In this document: positions 35,898-44,496 of the stretch, one piece after another | Numbering within the stretch: the first letter of the stretch is position 1 | Layout of the letters: each line of letters starts with the position of its first letter | DNA from: an uncultured Granulicatella sp. | Lineage (GTDB): Bacteria > Bacillota > Bacilli > Lactobacillales > Aerococcaceae | Reading direction: 5' to 3' | Assembly (NCBI GenBank): GCA_934193545.1 | Contig: CAKPVL010000003.1 | Location: 1 to 64,000, forward strand | DNA: 64,000 nucleotides | The notes under the pieces: generated by a model | Database searches by the model: none | What the model saw: the letters and a program-made list of their open reading frames with translations, nothing else | What the model was told of the DNA's origin: nothing | Translations under genes and position numbers: made by a program

Positions 35898-36170
35898 GTC
35901 ATTTTTACTTGCATCAATAATTTTCTTACGGTAATCCTTGTTTCGTCTCAGCGTGAAATAGTCTGGAACGGGATCTTGGCCACCGCGAATAAATGGATGG
36001 CATCTGCAAATGCGTCCGCATCCCATCAATACGCCTTTTAGCGCGCCATGTTTTTCAACTGCCTGAATCATATAGCTCGAGCAGGTTGGTCTGTAGACAC
36101 ATGAAGGCGGGAATAAGGGAGAAATCCACTTTTGATATCCACGCACGAGTGCAATCATGATTTTTTTCAT
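35886..36170 (-). CDS. yidD: Membrane protein insertion efficiency factor YidD
   Basis: 94 residues, the usual size. The N-terminal amphipathic helix and the diagnostic [31 protein letters not shown] block with three Cys are present, then GRICRCHPF. It assists membrane protein insertion near YidC at the inner face of the membrane. It starts 15 bases after the upstream TVP38 stop, so the two may be co-transcribed. Confidence 0.96.
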   Translation of the reverse strand: MKKIMIALVRGYQKWISPLFPPSCVYRPTCSSYMIQAVEKHGALKGVLMGCGRICRCHPFIRGGQDPVPDYFTLRRNKDYRKKIIDASKNDTAD

Positions 36171-36185
36171 ATCGATACTGCTTTC

Positions 36186-36794
36186 TTAATTAAATAATCT
36201 GAAGAAGGCTTGCGTTCCTTCTGCTGCAATCACTGTATAAACGTAAAGTGTGACTGGTTTTGCGATTAAACAAATGGCCACGAATTTCTTAAAGGTCATA
36301 TGACTGAGCCCTGCCACCATACATAGGAAATCATCTGGGAATCCAGGAAGAACCAGTGCACCAAAGAAGAAGCGCTCGAAGTGTTTCCCTTTGTCCAAAT
36401 AACCGATGTATTTATTGTACGTATCATCATCTACGAACGCCTTCGCCAACGTCTCACCGTAGCGACGAGCTAACCAGAAGTTGATACAAGAACCAATCAT
36501 GATTCCCACAAAATTATAAATCCAGCCGTAAAGAGGCCCGAATACGATATGCCCGATGACACAAGTTAAGCCTCCCGGAATAATCGGGTAAACCACTTGG
36601 GTAATTTGAATCAGGATAAAAATCAAAATCCCTACCCAACCTGAATGGGAAATGCTTTCACGGAACGGTCCGTCTATTGCGAAATAATCATTCTTGGCCA
36701 CGAGCCATCCTAAAATAATCGTTAAAATAATCCCGATAATCGTCACGATACGAATGATTTTACGATTGAGTTCTATTGCTTTTTGAGTGTCCAC
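36186..36794 (-). CDS. TVP38/TMEM64 (VTT domain) membrane protein
   Basis: 202-residue integral membrane protein with about six hydrophobic helices. VYPIIPGGLTCVIGHIVFGPLYGW and IGSCINFWLARRYG are the VTT-domain signature, and PGFPDDFLCMVAGLS is the second family block. Some VTT/DedA proteins are lipid scramblases or support membrane potential; the role of this one is unknown. It is followed closely by yidD. Confidence 0.9.
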   Translation of the reverse strand: MDTQKAIELNRKIIRIVTIIGIILTIILGWLVAKNDYFAIDGPFRESISHSGWVGILIFILIQITQVVYPIIPGGLTCVIGHIVFGPLYGWIYNFVGIMIGSCINFWLARRYGETLAKAFVDDDTYNKYIGYLDKGKHFERFFFGALVLPGFPDDFLCMVAGLSHMTFKKFVAICLIAKPVTLYVYTVIAAEGTQAFFRLFN

Positions 36795-36888
36795 GATGTA
36801 CTCCTTTTTTTGTTGTTACATGCATTATAACAGAGATTGCTAAAAGTTCCTTAGCAACTTTCTTAGATTTTGTTTAAGATTCACTCTC

Positions 36889-37407
36889 TTACAAATTCCA
36901 AGGTTTCACAACAGTGATATGTTCCATCAATGCTTCTTGTCGTCCAAGTTGCTCCAAGCGGGCCTTACGACGTTCTTCGTAGCCGCTGCAGATGAATTTC
37001 TCTTCATCGGTTTCTGGAACGATGGCATCCACTGTAAAATCACCTTCGCCTTCACGAGGAAGTGCCACGAATGTCCAGAAGCTTGTCGCTGCTAAATAGC
37101 GCTCGCCGTTCAAGACATCTTCTCCGACCACTTTACAGAAGACTTCCATACTCTTCTTTCCTGTCCCTGAGATATACGTCTCCACGCAGACAGAATGTCC
37201 TAATGGAAGTGGTTTTAAATAGTTCATCGCGTCCACCGATGCCGTTACCGCAAGACGACGGCAATGACGGGATACCGTAATCGACGCACAGTCATCAATA
37301 ATTCGTGTTAAATTCCCTCCGAATAAGGTGTTATGCATATTCACATCGAACGGGAAAATTCTACGTGCTTGAATTGCACGTGTTTGGCTACATGTTTTTG
37401 TACTCAT
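36889..37407 (-). CDS. Acyl-CoA thioesterase (YciA/YkhA hotdog family)
   Basis: 172-residue single hotdog domain. The IFPFDVNMHNTLFGGNLTRIIDDCASI block contains the usual N..GG..L catalytic region, and SVDAMNYLKPLPLGHSVCVETYISGTGKKSM follows. It hydrolyses acyl-CoA thioesters in the cytosol; chain length preference cannot be predicted. Monocistronic. Cloverleaf copy E7 lies upstream. Confidence 0.92.
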   Translation of the reverse strand: MSTKTCSQTRAIQARRIFPFDVNMHNTLFGGNLTRIIDDCASITVSRHCRRLAVTASVDAMNYLKPLPLGHSVCVETYISGTGKKSMEVFCKVVGEDVLNGERYLAATSFWTFVALPREGEGDFTVDAIVPETDEEKFICSGYEERRKARLEQLGRQEALMEHITVVKPWNL

Positions 37408-37484
37408 TTGATTAGCTCCTTGGATAGTTTACTGTTTCATTCTAACACGAAACTAAAATGCGTTCAAAGACACTAGATTAACTG

Positions 37485-37667
37485 TGATTTCTACGAATCC
37501 TTCGGATTTAATTATAATAGCTGTAACGTTGCACCGGTTCGAGCCTTACGTCTCTCACCTTCAAAGCCTCAAAGAGGGCGTATGGAATAAATTCCAACGC
37601 CCTCTTATTCATTTTGATGCATATTCACGTTACTGCTATTATAAAATCCGAGGATTCTCCGAAATCA
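37485..37667 (+). repeat. Cloverleaf intergenic repeat, copy E7
   Basis: Arms TGATTTC/GAAATCA, GAATCCTTCGGATT/AATCCGAGGATTC, TATAATAGCTGTAACGT/ACGTTACTGCTATTATA. Inside are a small hairpin GAGCCTTACGTCTC and a large hairpin GAGGGCGTATGGAAT/ATTCCAACGCCCTC. It lies between the thioesterase promoter region and the small rpsN-linked gene. Confidence 0.88.
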
Positions 37668-37717
37668 TATTATAAGTGTTCTTCTCTCTTCCACACTAAA
37701 AGCAATATCCACATCCG

Positions 37718-37828
37718 TTATTTTTTCTTTGATCGTTTGGCTTCGTGAATCAGCTTCAACGCTCTCTTTCTTGTTTTGATGTTTGGGCTCTTCATTTGAC
37801 GATAAGCCGTTGCTAAATCTTGTTTCAT
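37718..37828 (-). CDS. 36-residue basic protein linked to zinc-independent rpsN
   Basis: Minus-strand ORF of 36 codons starting ATG at 37828 behind GAGGTAAGGCAA, 17 bases after the rpsN stop. The protein starts MKQDLATAYRQMKSPNIKTR and ends with a Lys/Arg-rich tail (KRSKKK), resembling short peptides annotated as putative metal homeostasis proteins in lactic acid bacteria (from memory). Co-transcription with the Zur-controlled rpsN suggests a role during zinc shortage. It is too short for usual gene-length cut-offs. Confidence 0.75.
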   Translation of the reverse strand: MKQDLATAYRQMKSPNIKTRKRALKLIHEAKRSKKK

Positions 37829-37845
37829 TTGCCTTACCTCCTCTT

Positions 37846-38115
37846 TTACCAGCTTGCTTTTTGAACGCCTGGAATCAATCCTTGATGCGCTAATTCTCTA
37901 AACTTAATACGAGACATTCCAAATTTACGCATCACTCCTCTTGGGCGACCATCGATTTCATCACGACGGTTGAGGCGGTTCGGATTGGAATCTTTAGGGA
38001 GTTTTCTTAAGCCTTCAACGTCTCCAGCTTGCTTCAAGGCATAGCGTTTTTTAGCGTAACGTTCGATGAGAGCTTGCTGTTTTTGATATTTTGCAATTTT
38101 AGATTTCTTTGCCAT
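37846..38115 (-). CDS. rpsN: 30S ribosomal protein S14, zinc-independent (C-minus) paralog
   Basis: 89 residues with no CxxC pairs, so the zinc-free long form of S14. [25 protein letters not shown] opens the protein, and [34 protein letters not shown] ends it. Such paralogs replace the zinc-binding S14 when zinc is scarce. A near-perfect Zur box overlaps its promoter. It is followed by a 36-codon companion gene. Confidence 0.96.
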   Translation of the reverse strand: MAKKSKIAKYQKQQALIERYAKKRYALKQAGDVEGLRKLPKDSNPNRLNRRDEIDGRPRGVMRKFGMSRIKFRELAHQGLIPGVQKASW

Positions 38116-38132
38116 TTTCTTCTCTTCTTTCT

Positions 38133-38153
38133 AAATCGAAATAATTACGTTTT
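38133..38153. promoter_or_regulatory. Zur box at the rpsN promoter
   Basis: On the minus strand AAAACGTAAT-T-ATTTCGATTT matches the Zur palindrome AAATCGTAAT-N-ATTACGATTT at 18 of 20 defined positions. It lies immediately downstream of the -10 element, where bound Zur would block transcription in zinc-replete cells. Confidence 0.85.
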
Positions 38154-38155
38154 AC

Positions 38156-38184
38156 ATTGTATCAATTGTTCCTTTTAAAATCAA
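38156..38184 (-). promoter_or_regulatory. rpsN promoter
   Basis: -35 TTGATT and -10 TACAAT with a 17-base spacer on the minus strand, directly abutting the Zur box. Confidence 0.8.
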
Positions 38185-38204
38185 GTGGTTTAAACTAATA
38201 AAAA

Positions 38205-38231
38205 AAGAGAGCTTTTTTTCAAAGCTCTCTT
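38205..38231 (-). terminator. Terminator of the cdaA-cdaR-glmM operon
   Basis: AAGAGAGCTTT and AAAGCTCTCTT pair perfectly. TTTTTTTATT follows on the minus strand. Confidence 0.92.
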
Positions 38232-38254
38232 ATCTTATATTTGGATTCTAAAAA

Positions 38255-39607
38255 TTAGTCAATTCCAACTTCTTTGCGAACAACGTCAGCAATACGTGTT
38301 ACGTAGTCGTGAACGAGTTCATCTGTTGGGGCTTCCACCATGACACGAACAAGCGGTTCTGTACCACTTGGACGTACAAGAACGCGTCCGTTTCCTGCCA
38401 TTTCTGCTTCAACAGCATCGATGACTTCTTTAATCGCTGGAACTTCCATCACGCCATTTTTATCGCTCACACGGATGTTCACTAATTCTTGTGGGTATGT
38501 TGGTACTTCACTTGCTAATTCACTTAATGATTTACCAGTTTGTTTCATTACATTCATTAATTGAATTCCTGAAAGTAAGCCGTCTCCTGTTGTGTTTAAA
38601 TCAAGGATAACGATATGTCCTGATTGTTCTCCACCGAAGTTGTAGTTGTTTTTACGCATTTCTTCAACAACGTAACGGTCACCTACAGCTGTTTGAAGGG
38701 CAACCATGCCTTCCGCTTCTACTGCTTTATGGAATCCTAAGTTACTCATCACAGTTGATACGATTGTGTCTTTGCTTAGCGTTCCTTGGTTCTTGAAGTG
38801 TTTACCAAGGATGAACATGATTTTATCGCCATCAACGATTTCGCCATTTTCATCCACTGCGATACAGCGGTCGCCGTCTCCATCGAAGCTTAATCCAAGG
38901 TCTGCGCCTGTTTCTTTCACGAATGCCACTAATGCTTCTGGATGTGTTGATCCAACGCCATCGTTAATGTTCACGCCATTTGGTTTGTCTCCCATTGTGT
39001 GGAAATCTGTGTCTAAGTCAGCGAATAAACGTGTTAACATTGAAGCTGTTGCTCCGTTTGCGCCGTCTAAAGCGACTTTCATGCCTGATAATGAATCCAC
39101 TGTATTTTGTAGGAATTGGCTGTATTTCAATCTTCCTTCTAAATACTCATCCACTGTTCCTAATGCATCTGTAGAAGGACGTGGTAATGTGTCTTCCTCA
39201 GCATCTAGTAATGCTTCGATTTGTGCTTCAGTTTCGTCGGTTAATTTGAAACCGTCTGCACCAAAGAATTTAATTCCGTTATCTTGTGCTGGGTTGTGTG
39301 ACGCTGAAATCATAACCCCAGCTACAGCCCCTTGCATACGTGTTAAGTACGCAACACCTGGAGTTGGAATGACTCCAAGTTGCATCACTTCAATCCCTAC
39401 AGAAAGTAATCCTGCGATTAAAGCATGCTCTAATAATTGACCTGAAATACGAGTGTCACGACCCACTAATACGCGCGGATGTGCGTTTCCTTCTGCTTGT
39501 TGCAATAAAACGTAACCACCGTAGCGACCTAGTTTAAATGCTAATTCAGGTGTTAATTCTGCATTCGCTACTCCGCGAACGCCATCTGTTCCAAAATATT
39601 TCCCCAT
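38255..39607 (-). CDS. glmM: Phosphoglucosamine mutase GlmM
   Basis: 450-residue cytosolic enzyme converting glucosamine-6-phosphate to glucosamine-1-phosphate for cell wall synthesis. The start [15 protein letters not shown], the active-site serine in [12 protein letters not shown], the metal-binding DGDGDR and the phosphate loop [12 protein letters not shown] are all present. The ATG at 39607 has AAGGAG upstream. It is the last gene of cdaA-cdaR-glmM, a widely conserved cyclic-di-AMP operon in Firmicutes. Confidence 0.97.
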   Translation of the reverse strand: MGKYFGTDGVRGVANAELTPELAFKLGRYGGYVLLQQAEGNAHPRVLVGRDTRISGQLLEHALIAGLLSVGIEVMQLGVIPTPGVAYLTRMQGAVAGVMISASHNPAQDNGIKFFGADGFKLTDETEAQIEALLDAEEDTLPRPSTDALGTVDEYLEGRLKYSQFLQNTVDSLSGMKVALDGANGATASMLTRLFADLDTDFHTMGDKPNGVNINDGVGSTHPEALVAFVKETGADLGLSFDGDGDRCIAVDENGEIVDGDKIMFILGKHFKNQGTLSKDTIVSTVMSNLGFHKAVEAEGMVALQTAVGDRYVVEEMRKNNYNFGGEQSGHIVILDLNTTGDGLLSGIQLMNVMKQTGKSLSELASEVPTYPQELVNIRVSDKNGVMEVPAIKEVIDAVEAEMAGNGRVLVRPSGTEPLVRVMVEAPTDELVHDYVTRIADVVRKEVGID

Positions 39608-39628
39608 TGTGTTGTTCTCCTTCACCCG

Positions 39629-40663
39629 TTATTGGGCTTGTGTTGTTTGTTCTTTTGTGGTTTCTGTCGGTTCTTCTGTAGTCACAGTTTGTGTAGTCGA
39701 CGCTTCTGTCGCCGTTAAACTGTTATTTGTCACCGTAATTGTAACCTCGATAGTTTCAGGTGAAATGCTATGCACCCCTGAAGGCAGCGTCAACGTAATT
39801 GTTTTCGTTGTCGACTGCTTAATATTGCTCACGTCCACCACTACAGGTATAGCCGTGATTTGATCTAAGCTCGATTGAGCTCCTAAAATTGTAACTTGCT
39901 TAGTAGTAGAATTCAATAAATATGAATAGCCTGGTGACTTCCCTGTCGTTGTTAAGATTAACGGAACCGTCTTTTGACTCGATGAAATTGGCACGCGAAC
40001 TTGCACGCGTTCTGGATCAATTTTCACCGCTACAGGTTTGCCTGTTGCGTCAAGCGCTTGTAATTGAGCCGTAGTCGTATAGTCTGTTTTCGTTCCTTCA
40101 GGAATCGCCACATTTGCGACTACTTTTTCGACTTGGTTCACGATGGATGTTGCTGCTTTCACCGTTACAGTGGCTGGTGAAGCGACTCCTTCGCCGACTT
40201 GATAGCCATTTCCAATACTTGAAGCATCGGCCTTCACGACAACTGGAACTTCCTTCGTTGTGATTTTTTCGATGTTAATTTCTACTGTTTCTGGAGACAC
40301 AATTCCATGGACTCCTGTAGGTAATCCTGTCACCTCAAGTGTGATGGTGTGTTTTCCTTCGCCTAATTCTGTTAAATTAGGTGTTTTTACACGATATGTT
40401 CCATTTCCTGTTGTGCTTAAAAGTAAGCTACTAGAGCCTTCAAGTCGTAATGCAACAGAATCTGGTAGCCCTGTGACAGCATATTCATCACTGTTGATAT
40501 CCACGTAAATCGGTACATTCGAGATCGTATTCGAACTTGATTGTGGATTTAATGATGATGAACGCAAGCCCCCATTTGCATCGGTTGCTAACGCGAAGAG
40601 GAAGATAGTTAAAATAAACGACATCACTAGTAAAAATGATTTACGATTCATCCATTCAGCCAT
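39629..40663 (-). CDS. cdaR: YbbR-domain protein CdaR, regulator of diadenylate cyclase
   Basis: 344 residues. An N-terminal membrane anchor (about 7-27) is followed by several YbbR repeats outside the membrane (for example YVDINSDEYAVTGLPDSVALRLEG near 60-85 and later copies), then a Thr/Glu-rich tail of about 30 residues. CdaR binds and modulates CdaA. The ATG at 40663 lies inside the cdaA 3' end (8-base overlap) with AAAGGAGGT upstream. Confidence 0.95.
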   Translation of the reverse strand: MAEWMNRKSFLLVMSFILTIFLFALATDANGGLRSSSLNPQSSSNTISNVPIYVDINSDEYAVTGLPDSVALRLEGSSSLLLSTTGNGTYRVKTPNLTELGEGKHTITLEVTGLPTGVHGIVSPETVEINIEKITTKEVPVVVKADASSIGNGYQVGEGVASPATVTVKAATSIVNQVEKVVANVAIPEGTKTDYTTTAQLQALDATGKPVAVKIDPERVQVRVPISSSQKTVPLILTTTGKSPGYSYLLNSTTKQVTILGAQSSLDQITAIPVVVDVSNIKQSTTKTITLTLPSGVHSISPETIEVTITVTNNSLTATEASTTQTVTTEEPTETTKEQTTQAQ

Positions 40664-41501
40664 TTGAACGACCTCCTTTGAAGAAGTCACGGACCCAACG
40701 GACAATCGTTGGTTCTGCATCTCCTTGGTCTTCAACCACTAGCTGTTCAGATAGAACGGCTACTAATTCGCTTGAACTTAGCTCACGGTGTAATTTTTCG
40801 CGAATCGCAACGCTGACTTTCCCTGTTTCTTCAGAAATGATAATCGTAATCGCATCGCTCACTTCACTAAGTCCGATGGCTGCACGGTGACGTGTTCCTA
40901 ATTCTTTCGGAATCATCTTGTTTTCTGAGAGTGGCAAGTAGCACGCTGCTGCGGCAATCTTGTAGTCACGAATAATCACGGCCCCATCGTGAAGCGGTGT
41001 GTTTGGAATGAAAATATTCGTAATCAACTGATTCGAGATATCTGAATGAATCGGAATCCCTGTATTGATAAACTCTTCTAGTGAGTTACCTTGTTCAATC
41101 GAAATCAACGCCCCAATACGACGTTTCGCCATATACTGAATCGCTGTATTCAATTCGGAAATCATGACTTCTGCTTCGTTAGCACTTTCGTATTTACGAG
41201 AGAAGAAGTTCGAACGACCGATGTGCTCTAACCCGCGACGAATTTCCGGTTGGAAAACGATTAGTGCCGCCACAACTCCCCATTGAATCACGAAGTTCAT
41301 AATCCAGTCCAAGGTATTTAAGCCTAGGAAGAAGCTGAGGAACTTGATAGCTGCGATCACCGCAATTCCCTTCATTAGGTTAATCGCACGAGTTCCTTTA
41401 ATAATGACTAAAATATTATAGAGTATATACCACACAATCAGAATATCAATCAGATTGCGAAAACTCCCCCATGAAAATAAACTGTTCCAATTTATTTGCA
41501 T
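40656..41501 (-). CDS. cdaA: Diadenylate cyclase CdaA
   Basis: 281-residue membrane enzyme that makes cyclic di-AMP from two ATP. It has three N-terminal transmembrane helices (about 12-80), then the DAC domain with the catalytic DGAVIIRD and RHRAAIGLSEVSDAITIIISEE motifs. First gene of the cdaA-cdaR-glmM operon. Confidence 0.97.
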   Translation of the reverse strand: MQINWNSLFSWGSFRNLIDILIVWYILYNILVIIKGTRAINLMKGIAVIAAIKFLSFFLGLNTLDWIMNFVIQWGVVAALIVFQPEIRRGLEHIGRSNFFSRKYESANEAEVMISELNTAIQYMAKRRIGALISIEQGNSLEEFINTGIPIHSDISNQLITNIFIPNTPLHDGAVIIRDYKIAAAACYLPLSENKMIPKELGTRHRAAIGLSEVSDAITIIISEETGKVSVAIREKLHRELSSSELVAVLSEQLVVEDQGDAEPTIVRWVRDFFKGGRSNG

Positions 41502-41650
41502 AAAGTTAACCTCTCTTCCACCAATATGTACCTTTCTATTATAGCACAGATAGCCCCTAAACTAAAAAGTGCACGACTATTCATATAACAATAAAAATCA
41601 AGTGAGTTAAAACGCAAATGTTCTCACAGATTTCGGAAATCAACCATTTA

Positions 41651-41664
41651 CAAAAACGCTTACA
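41651..41664. promoter_or_regulatory. Possible cre-like site upstream of the 31-codon gene
   Basis: CAAAAACGCTTACA matches the CcpA consensus except at the opening TG (12 of 14). It lies about 60 bases before a small membrane-peptide ORF. Weak evidence on its own. Confidence 0.35.
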
Positions 41665-41726
41665 TATGTTAACCTGAGCTTGAAATACCACTACAAAATA
41701 ACATCCATTCAAAAGGAGGATCTATA

Positions 41727-41822
41727 ATGAAAGACGATCGTAAAGGATATATTATTGCTGGAGTTTTAGGATTGCTCACTTATTTTGTAGGAACTACCAT
41801 TTACTATCTTTTAACTCATTAA
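41727..41822 (+). CDS. 31-residue single-helix membrane peptide
   Basis: Plus-strand ORF with an excellent ribosome binding site AAAGGAGGATCTATA just before ATG. The peptide begins MKDDRKGY, then has one hydrophobic helix (IIAGVLGLLTYFVGTTIYYLL) and ends TH. It sits alone in the 430-base gap between cdaA and the SdpI gene, followed by a terminator at 41894-41929. The strong ribosome binding site and helix composition argue for a real gene. Function unknown. Confidence 0.65.
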   Translation: MKDDRKGYIIAGVLGLLTYFVGTTIYYLLTH

Positions 41823-41893
41823 TCTCAGACACTCTCTACATTGATATGTATAGAAATTACCTAAGACCGTATCAGGAGGTCTAGTATAAAATA

Positions 41894-41929
41894 AATAAGC
41901 GTTCATCCTTTTCAAGATGAACGCTTATT
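41894..41929. terminator. Bidirectional terminator
   Basis: AATAAGCGTTCATC and GATGAACGCTTATT form a 14-bp stem with T-rich runs on both strands. It serves the SdpI gene and the small plus-strand gene. Confidence 0.9.
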
Positions 41930-41934
41930 TTCTT

Positions 41935-42588
41935 TTATACTTCCTCAACATTTGCAATGTAGTAAGAATATCCACCTGTCACTGCGATTAAGATAATCAT
42001 AATCATCGTTGCGACAAGGATTGCAACATTATTTCCCATGAAGATTCCTGTAAGCATCATGAGGATACCTGCCACTACAGAGGCAATTCCGAAGAAACGT
42101 TGCGTTTTACGGAAGGCTACGTCATTGTTTTTCAACCATGAAGCACGGAATCCGAAGTGTTTTGAATTCTCTTTGATTTTTGGCGCTAGATTTCCAATAA
42201 GGATAAAGAATACCCCTAGAATAAATGTTAGGAAACGGCTCATTTGCGCGCCGACTGTCATCCCTCCTAGGTATAACCAGAATTGGAAGTAAGCAATGAC
42301 GTTCAATAATAATAAGAGAATCCAGCTAATCGAACGAGCTGTTCTTACATTTCCCCCTGATAGTTTTGGTGATGAGCTCGCAATACGAATCCCAAACCCA
42401 AGAATCGCTACAAGGATTGGGAAAAGAAAGATTGAGAATCTACTTGCTGTTGCTGTCACATTTCCCGCCAAGTCCATACGCGATACAATCGTTTCAGGTA
42501 AGAACCATACCACAAAGAGTGATACAACGAGTGGTGCGAACATCAATGCGAGATAGGCATATTTTTTAAATTGTTTTACTTGTTCCAT
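41935..42588 (-). CDS. SdpI-family membrane protein (immunity/signal protein)
   Basis: 217 residues with about six hydrophobic helices. The N-terminus (YLALMFAPLVVSLFVVWFLPETIVSRMDLAGN) is DUF1648-like and the C-terminal part (IGNLAPKIKENSKHFGFRASWLKNNDVAFRKTQRFFG) is the SdpI signature. In Bacillus, SdpI gives immunity to the SdpC toxin and sequesters the repressor SdpR. The ATG at 42588 follows the sdpR-like stop by one base. No SdpC-like toxin gene is in the window. Confidence 0.88.
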   Translation of the reverse strand: MEQVKQFKKYAYLALMFAPLVVSLFVVWFLPETIVSRMDLAGNVTATASRFSIFLFPILVAILGFGIRIASSSPKLSGGNVRTARSISWILLLLLNVIAYFQFWLYLGGMTVGAQMSRFLTFILGVFFILIGNLAPKIKENSKHFGFRASWLKNNDVAFRKTQRFFGIASVVAGILMMLTGIFMGNNVAILVATMIMIILIAVTGGYSYYIANVEEV

Positions 42589-42589
42589 G

Positions 42590-42856
42590 TTATTTTCCCC
42601 CAATAATTTGATTGATCCATACAATCGCTTCGTCCAGTACGGTCAAATTCAATTCATAATAAATAAAGTTTTTATAGCGTGTTTCGTAGATTAAATCAGC
42701 GTTTTTTAGCTTTCTAAGGTGATAGGATAAGGCTTGCGGCGTCATCCCAATCATCGTGGCAAGGTCACCGGTGTTGGTCTTCCCTTTTCGCAGGATTTCC
42801 AAGATTTGGCGACGCGTTTCATCAGAAAGAGCGGCCATTACTTCGTTCACTGCCAT
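42590..42856 (-). CDS. ArsR-family repressor, SdpR-like
   Basis: 88-residue winged-helix protein: VMAALSDETRRQILEILRKGKTNTGDLATMIGMTPQALSYHLRKLKNADLI. No metal-binding Cys motif is seen, matching SdpR rather than metal-sensing ArsR proteins. Coupled to the downstream SdpI gene, it probably represses this two-gene operon until SdpI captures it at the membrane (by analogy to Bacillus). Confidence 0.9.
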   Translation of the reverse strand: MAVNEVMAALSDETRRQILEILRKGKTNTGDLATMIGMTPQALSYHLRKLKNADLIYETRYKNFIYYELNLTVLDEAIVWINQIIGGK

Positions 42857-42963
42857 GATCTCATCTTCTTTCTATTTAAATTTATCTTTAATTAGAGTAT
42901 ACTCTTGCGATTCGTAAAAAGCAATAGTTATTTAAAAATATTTTTTAATAACTTTAGAATCAA

Positions 42964-43044
42964 AAGATGATACCTTCGGTTTCTTACGGATTTTTTCATC
43001 ATCGCGGTAACGATAGAATCCGTAAGTTCCTTCGGTATCATCTT
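42964..43044. repeat. Short derivative of the cloverleaf repeat, copy E9
   Basis: Arms AAGATGATACC/GGTATCATCTT and CTTACGGATT/AATCCGTAAG are intact, but the interior is cut to about 20 bases (TTTTCATCATCGCGGTAACGA). The remaining GCGGTAAC and the ATAGAATCCG edge identify it as the family with its two internal hairpins deleted. It lies 23 bases downstream of the ksgA stop. Confidence 0.75.
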
Positions 43045-43067
43045 CTTAAACTTGTTATTCTCTTAAA

Positions 43068-43937
43068 TTAAAGCGCGTCGCTTAAGCGGGCGAACTCTTC
43101 AATCGTCAATGTTTCGGCACGTCTAGATGAGTCAATACCTGCAGCTTCTAATGCAGCAGCTAAACTTTCTTTTGTATGGCCATTCCCAACGTATGCTTTG
43201 GCTAAATTATTCCAGAGCGTTTTACGACGTTGCACGAAGCTATTTTTCACGAGCGCGAAGAATTTCGCTTCGTCTTTCACTTCCACGAGTGGTTTTTCAC
43301 GACGTTTCAATACTAAAATCGCAGAATCCACATTCGGAGCTGGATTGAAGACCGTCTTCGGCACGATAAATCCAATGCTCGCCTCGCAGAAGTATTGAAT
43401 CGCAATCGTTAGTGATCCATACGCCTTCGAATTTGGCTCAGCTGTCATTCGTTGCGCCACTTCTTTTTGCATCATCATCGCAAACCCATCGATTGGTAAT
43501 TTCGATTCCAATAAGTTCATAATGATTGGTGTTGTAATATAGTACGGCAAGTTGGCCACGACTAATAACGGCTCATTAATGTCGAAATGCTCTCCGATGA
43601 CTTGTTCTAAGTCGACGTCCAAGATGTCGCTATGAACTACTGTTACATTATCGTATGGGGCCAATGTTTCATCGAGCACCGGCAACAAACGACCATCGAT
43701 TTCAAACGCCAGCACTTGTTTGGCTTCTCTTGCTAGACGTTCGGTCAACGCACCAATCCCTGGTCCGATTTCAATAACGTTTGTCGTTTTGTCGACTCCC
43801 GCCACCTCTAGCATACGCGTTAAAATATTCGGTTCAATCAGGAAGTTTTGCCCTAGACTCTTTTTTACCGTTAGCCCATGACGTTCCATAATCTCGCGCG
43901 TTCTTTTCGGCGTCGCGATATCCTTTATTTCATTCAT
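43068..43937 (-). CDS. ksgA: 16S rRNA dimethyladenosine transferase KsgA/RsmA
   Basis: 289-residue methyltransferase that dimethylates two adjacent adenosines near the 3' end of 16S rRNA. SAM-binding [16 protein letters not shown], the catalytic NLPYYITTP and the C-terminal helical domain are clear. The ATG at 43937 has GAGGAC upstream and overlaps the rnmV 3' end by 8 bases. Last gene of tatD-rnmV-ksgA, a common Firmicute order. Confidence 0.96.
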   Translation of the reverse strand: MNEIKDIATPKRTREIMERHGLTVKKSLGQNFLIEPNILTRMLEVAGVDKTTNVIEIGPGIGALTERLAREAKQVLAFEIDGRLLPVLDETLAPYDNVTVVHSDILDVDLEQVIGEHFDINEPLLVVANLPYYITTPIIMNLLESKLPIDGFAMMMQKEVAQRMTAEPNSKAYGSLTIAIQYFCEASIGFIVPKTVFNPAPNVDSAILVLKRREKPLVEVKDEAKFFALVKNSFVQRRKTLWNNLAKAYVGNGHTKESLAAALEAAGIDSSRRAETLTIEEFARLSDAL

Positions 43938-44496
43938 GTTTGTCCTCATTTTCTAAGACAGCCTCGAGTGCCGCCCTTAATTGTTCTTCTGTAATACCAA
44001 ATAATTGTAATCTTTTCGCGAACTGTTTTCCATTCGTATGGCCAATTTTTAGAAAATCCGCCACCTTTTGACGTCTCGTTGCTGAATCTGGTCGTCCGAT
44101 AAACCCAAGCGCCATCAGTGTTGCCTGTGAAATCACTGGCTCTCCTGTTTCTGTTGAAATCTCATGCACCGATTCGAGCGCTCGCTGAATCGCTTCGGTA
44201 CTCGCGTGTTCCACCCCAAGACTCTTATGATTGTCCTTTCTGACGGCTTCTGCACGTTCGATAAAAGCATGCTTCACGCCAGGTACGCGCTCTTGAATGA
44301 TGTTGCGAATACGAGTTCCAGGATAATCAGGGTCCGTAAATACAATCACTTCACGCGTTTGGAGCGCCTTTTGAATGAGCGCAATCGTTTCTTCGTCAAT
44401 CGCTGAACCGTTCGTTTCAATCGTCTCGATATCCGGATAGATTTCTCTCAAGCGTCTTGTATCGTCTCGCCCTTCTACGACAATGACTGGATTCAT
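43930..44496 (-). CDS. rnmV: Ribonuclease M5
   Basis: 188 residues with a Toprim domain at the N-terminus ([17 protein letters not shown], and the acidic [13 protein letters not shown]). It matures 5S rRNA. The ATG at 44496 overlaps the tatD stop by 4 bases, with AGAGG upstream; the longer frame to 44568 lies inside tatD. Confidence 0.95.
   Translation of the reverse strand: MNPVIVVEGRDDTRRLREIYPDIETIETNGSAIDEETIALIQKALQTREVIVFTDPDYPGTRIRNIIQERVPGVKHAFIERAEAVRKDNHKSLGVEHASTEAIQRALESVHEISTETGEPVISQATLMALGFIGRPDSATRRQKVADFLKIGHTNGKQFAKRLQLFGITEEQLRAALEAVLENEDKHE

Noticed and set aside
38706-39440. A 244-codon plus-strand frame antisense to glmM
   Set aside because: GlmM motifs on the minus strand are unambiguous. 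The antisense frame resembles no family.
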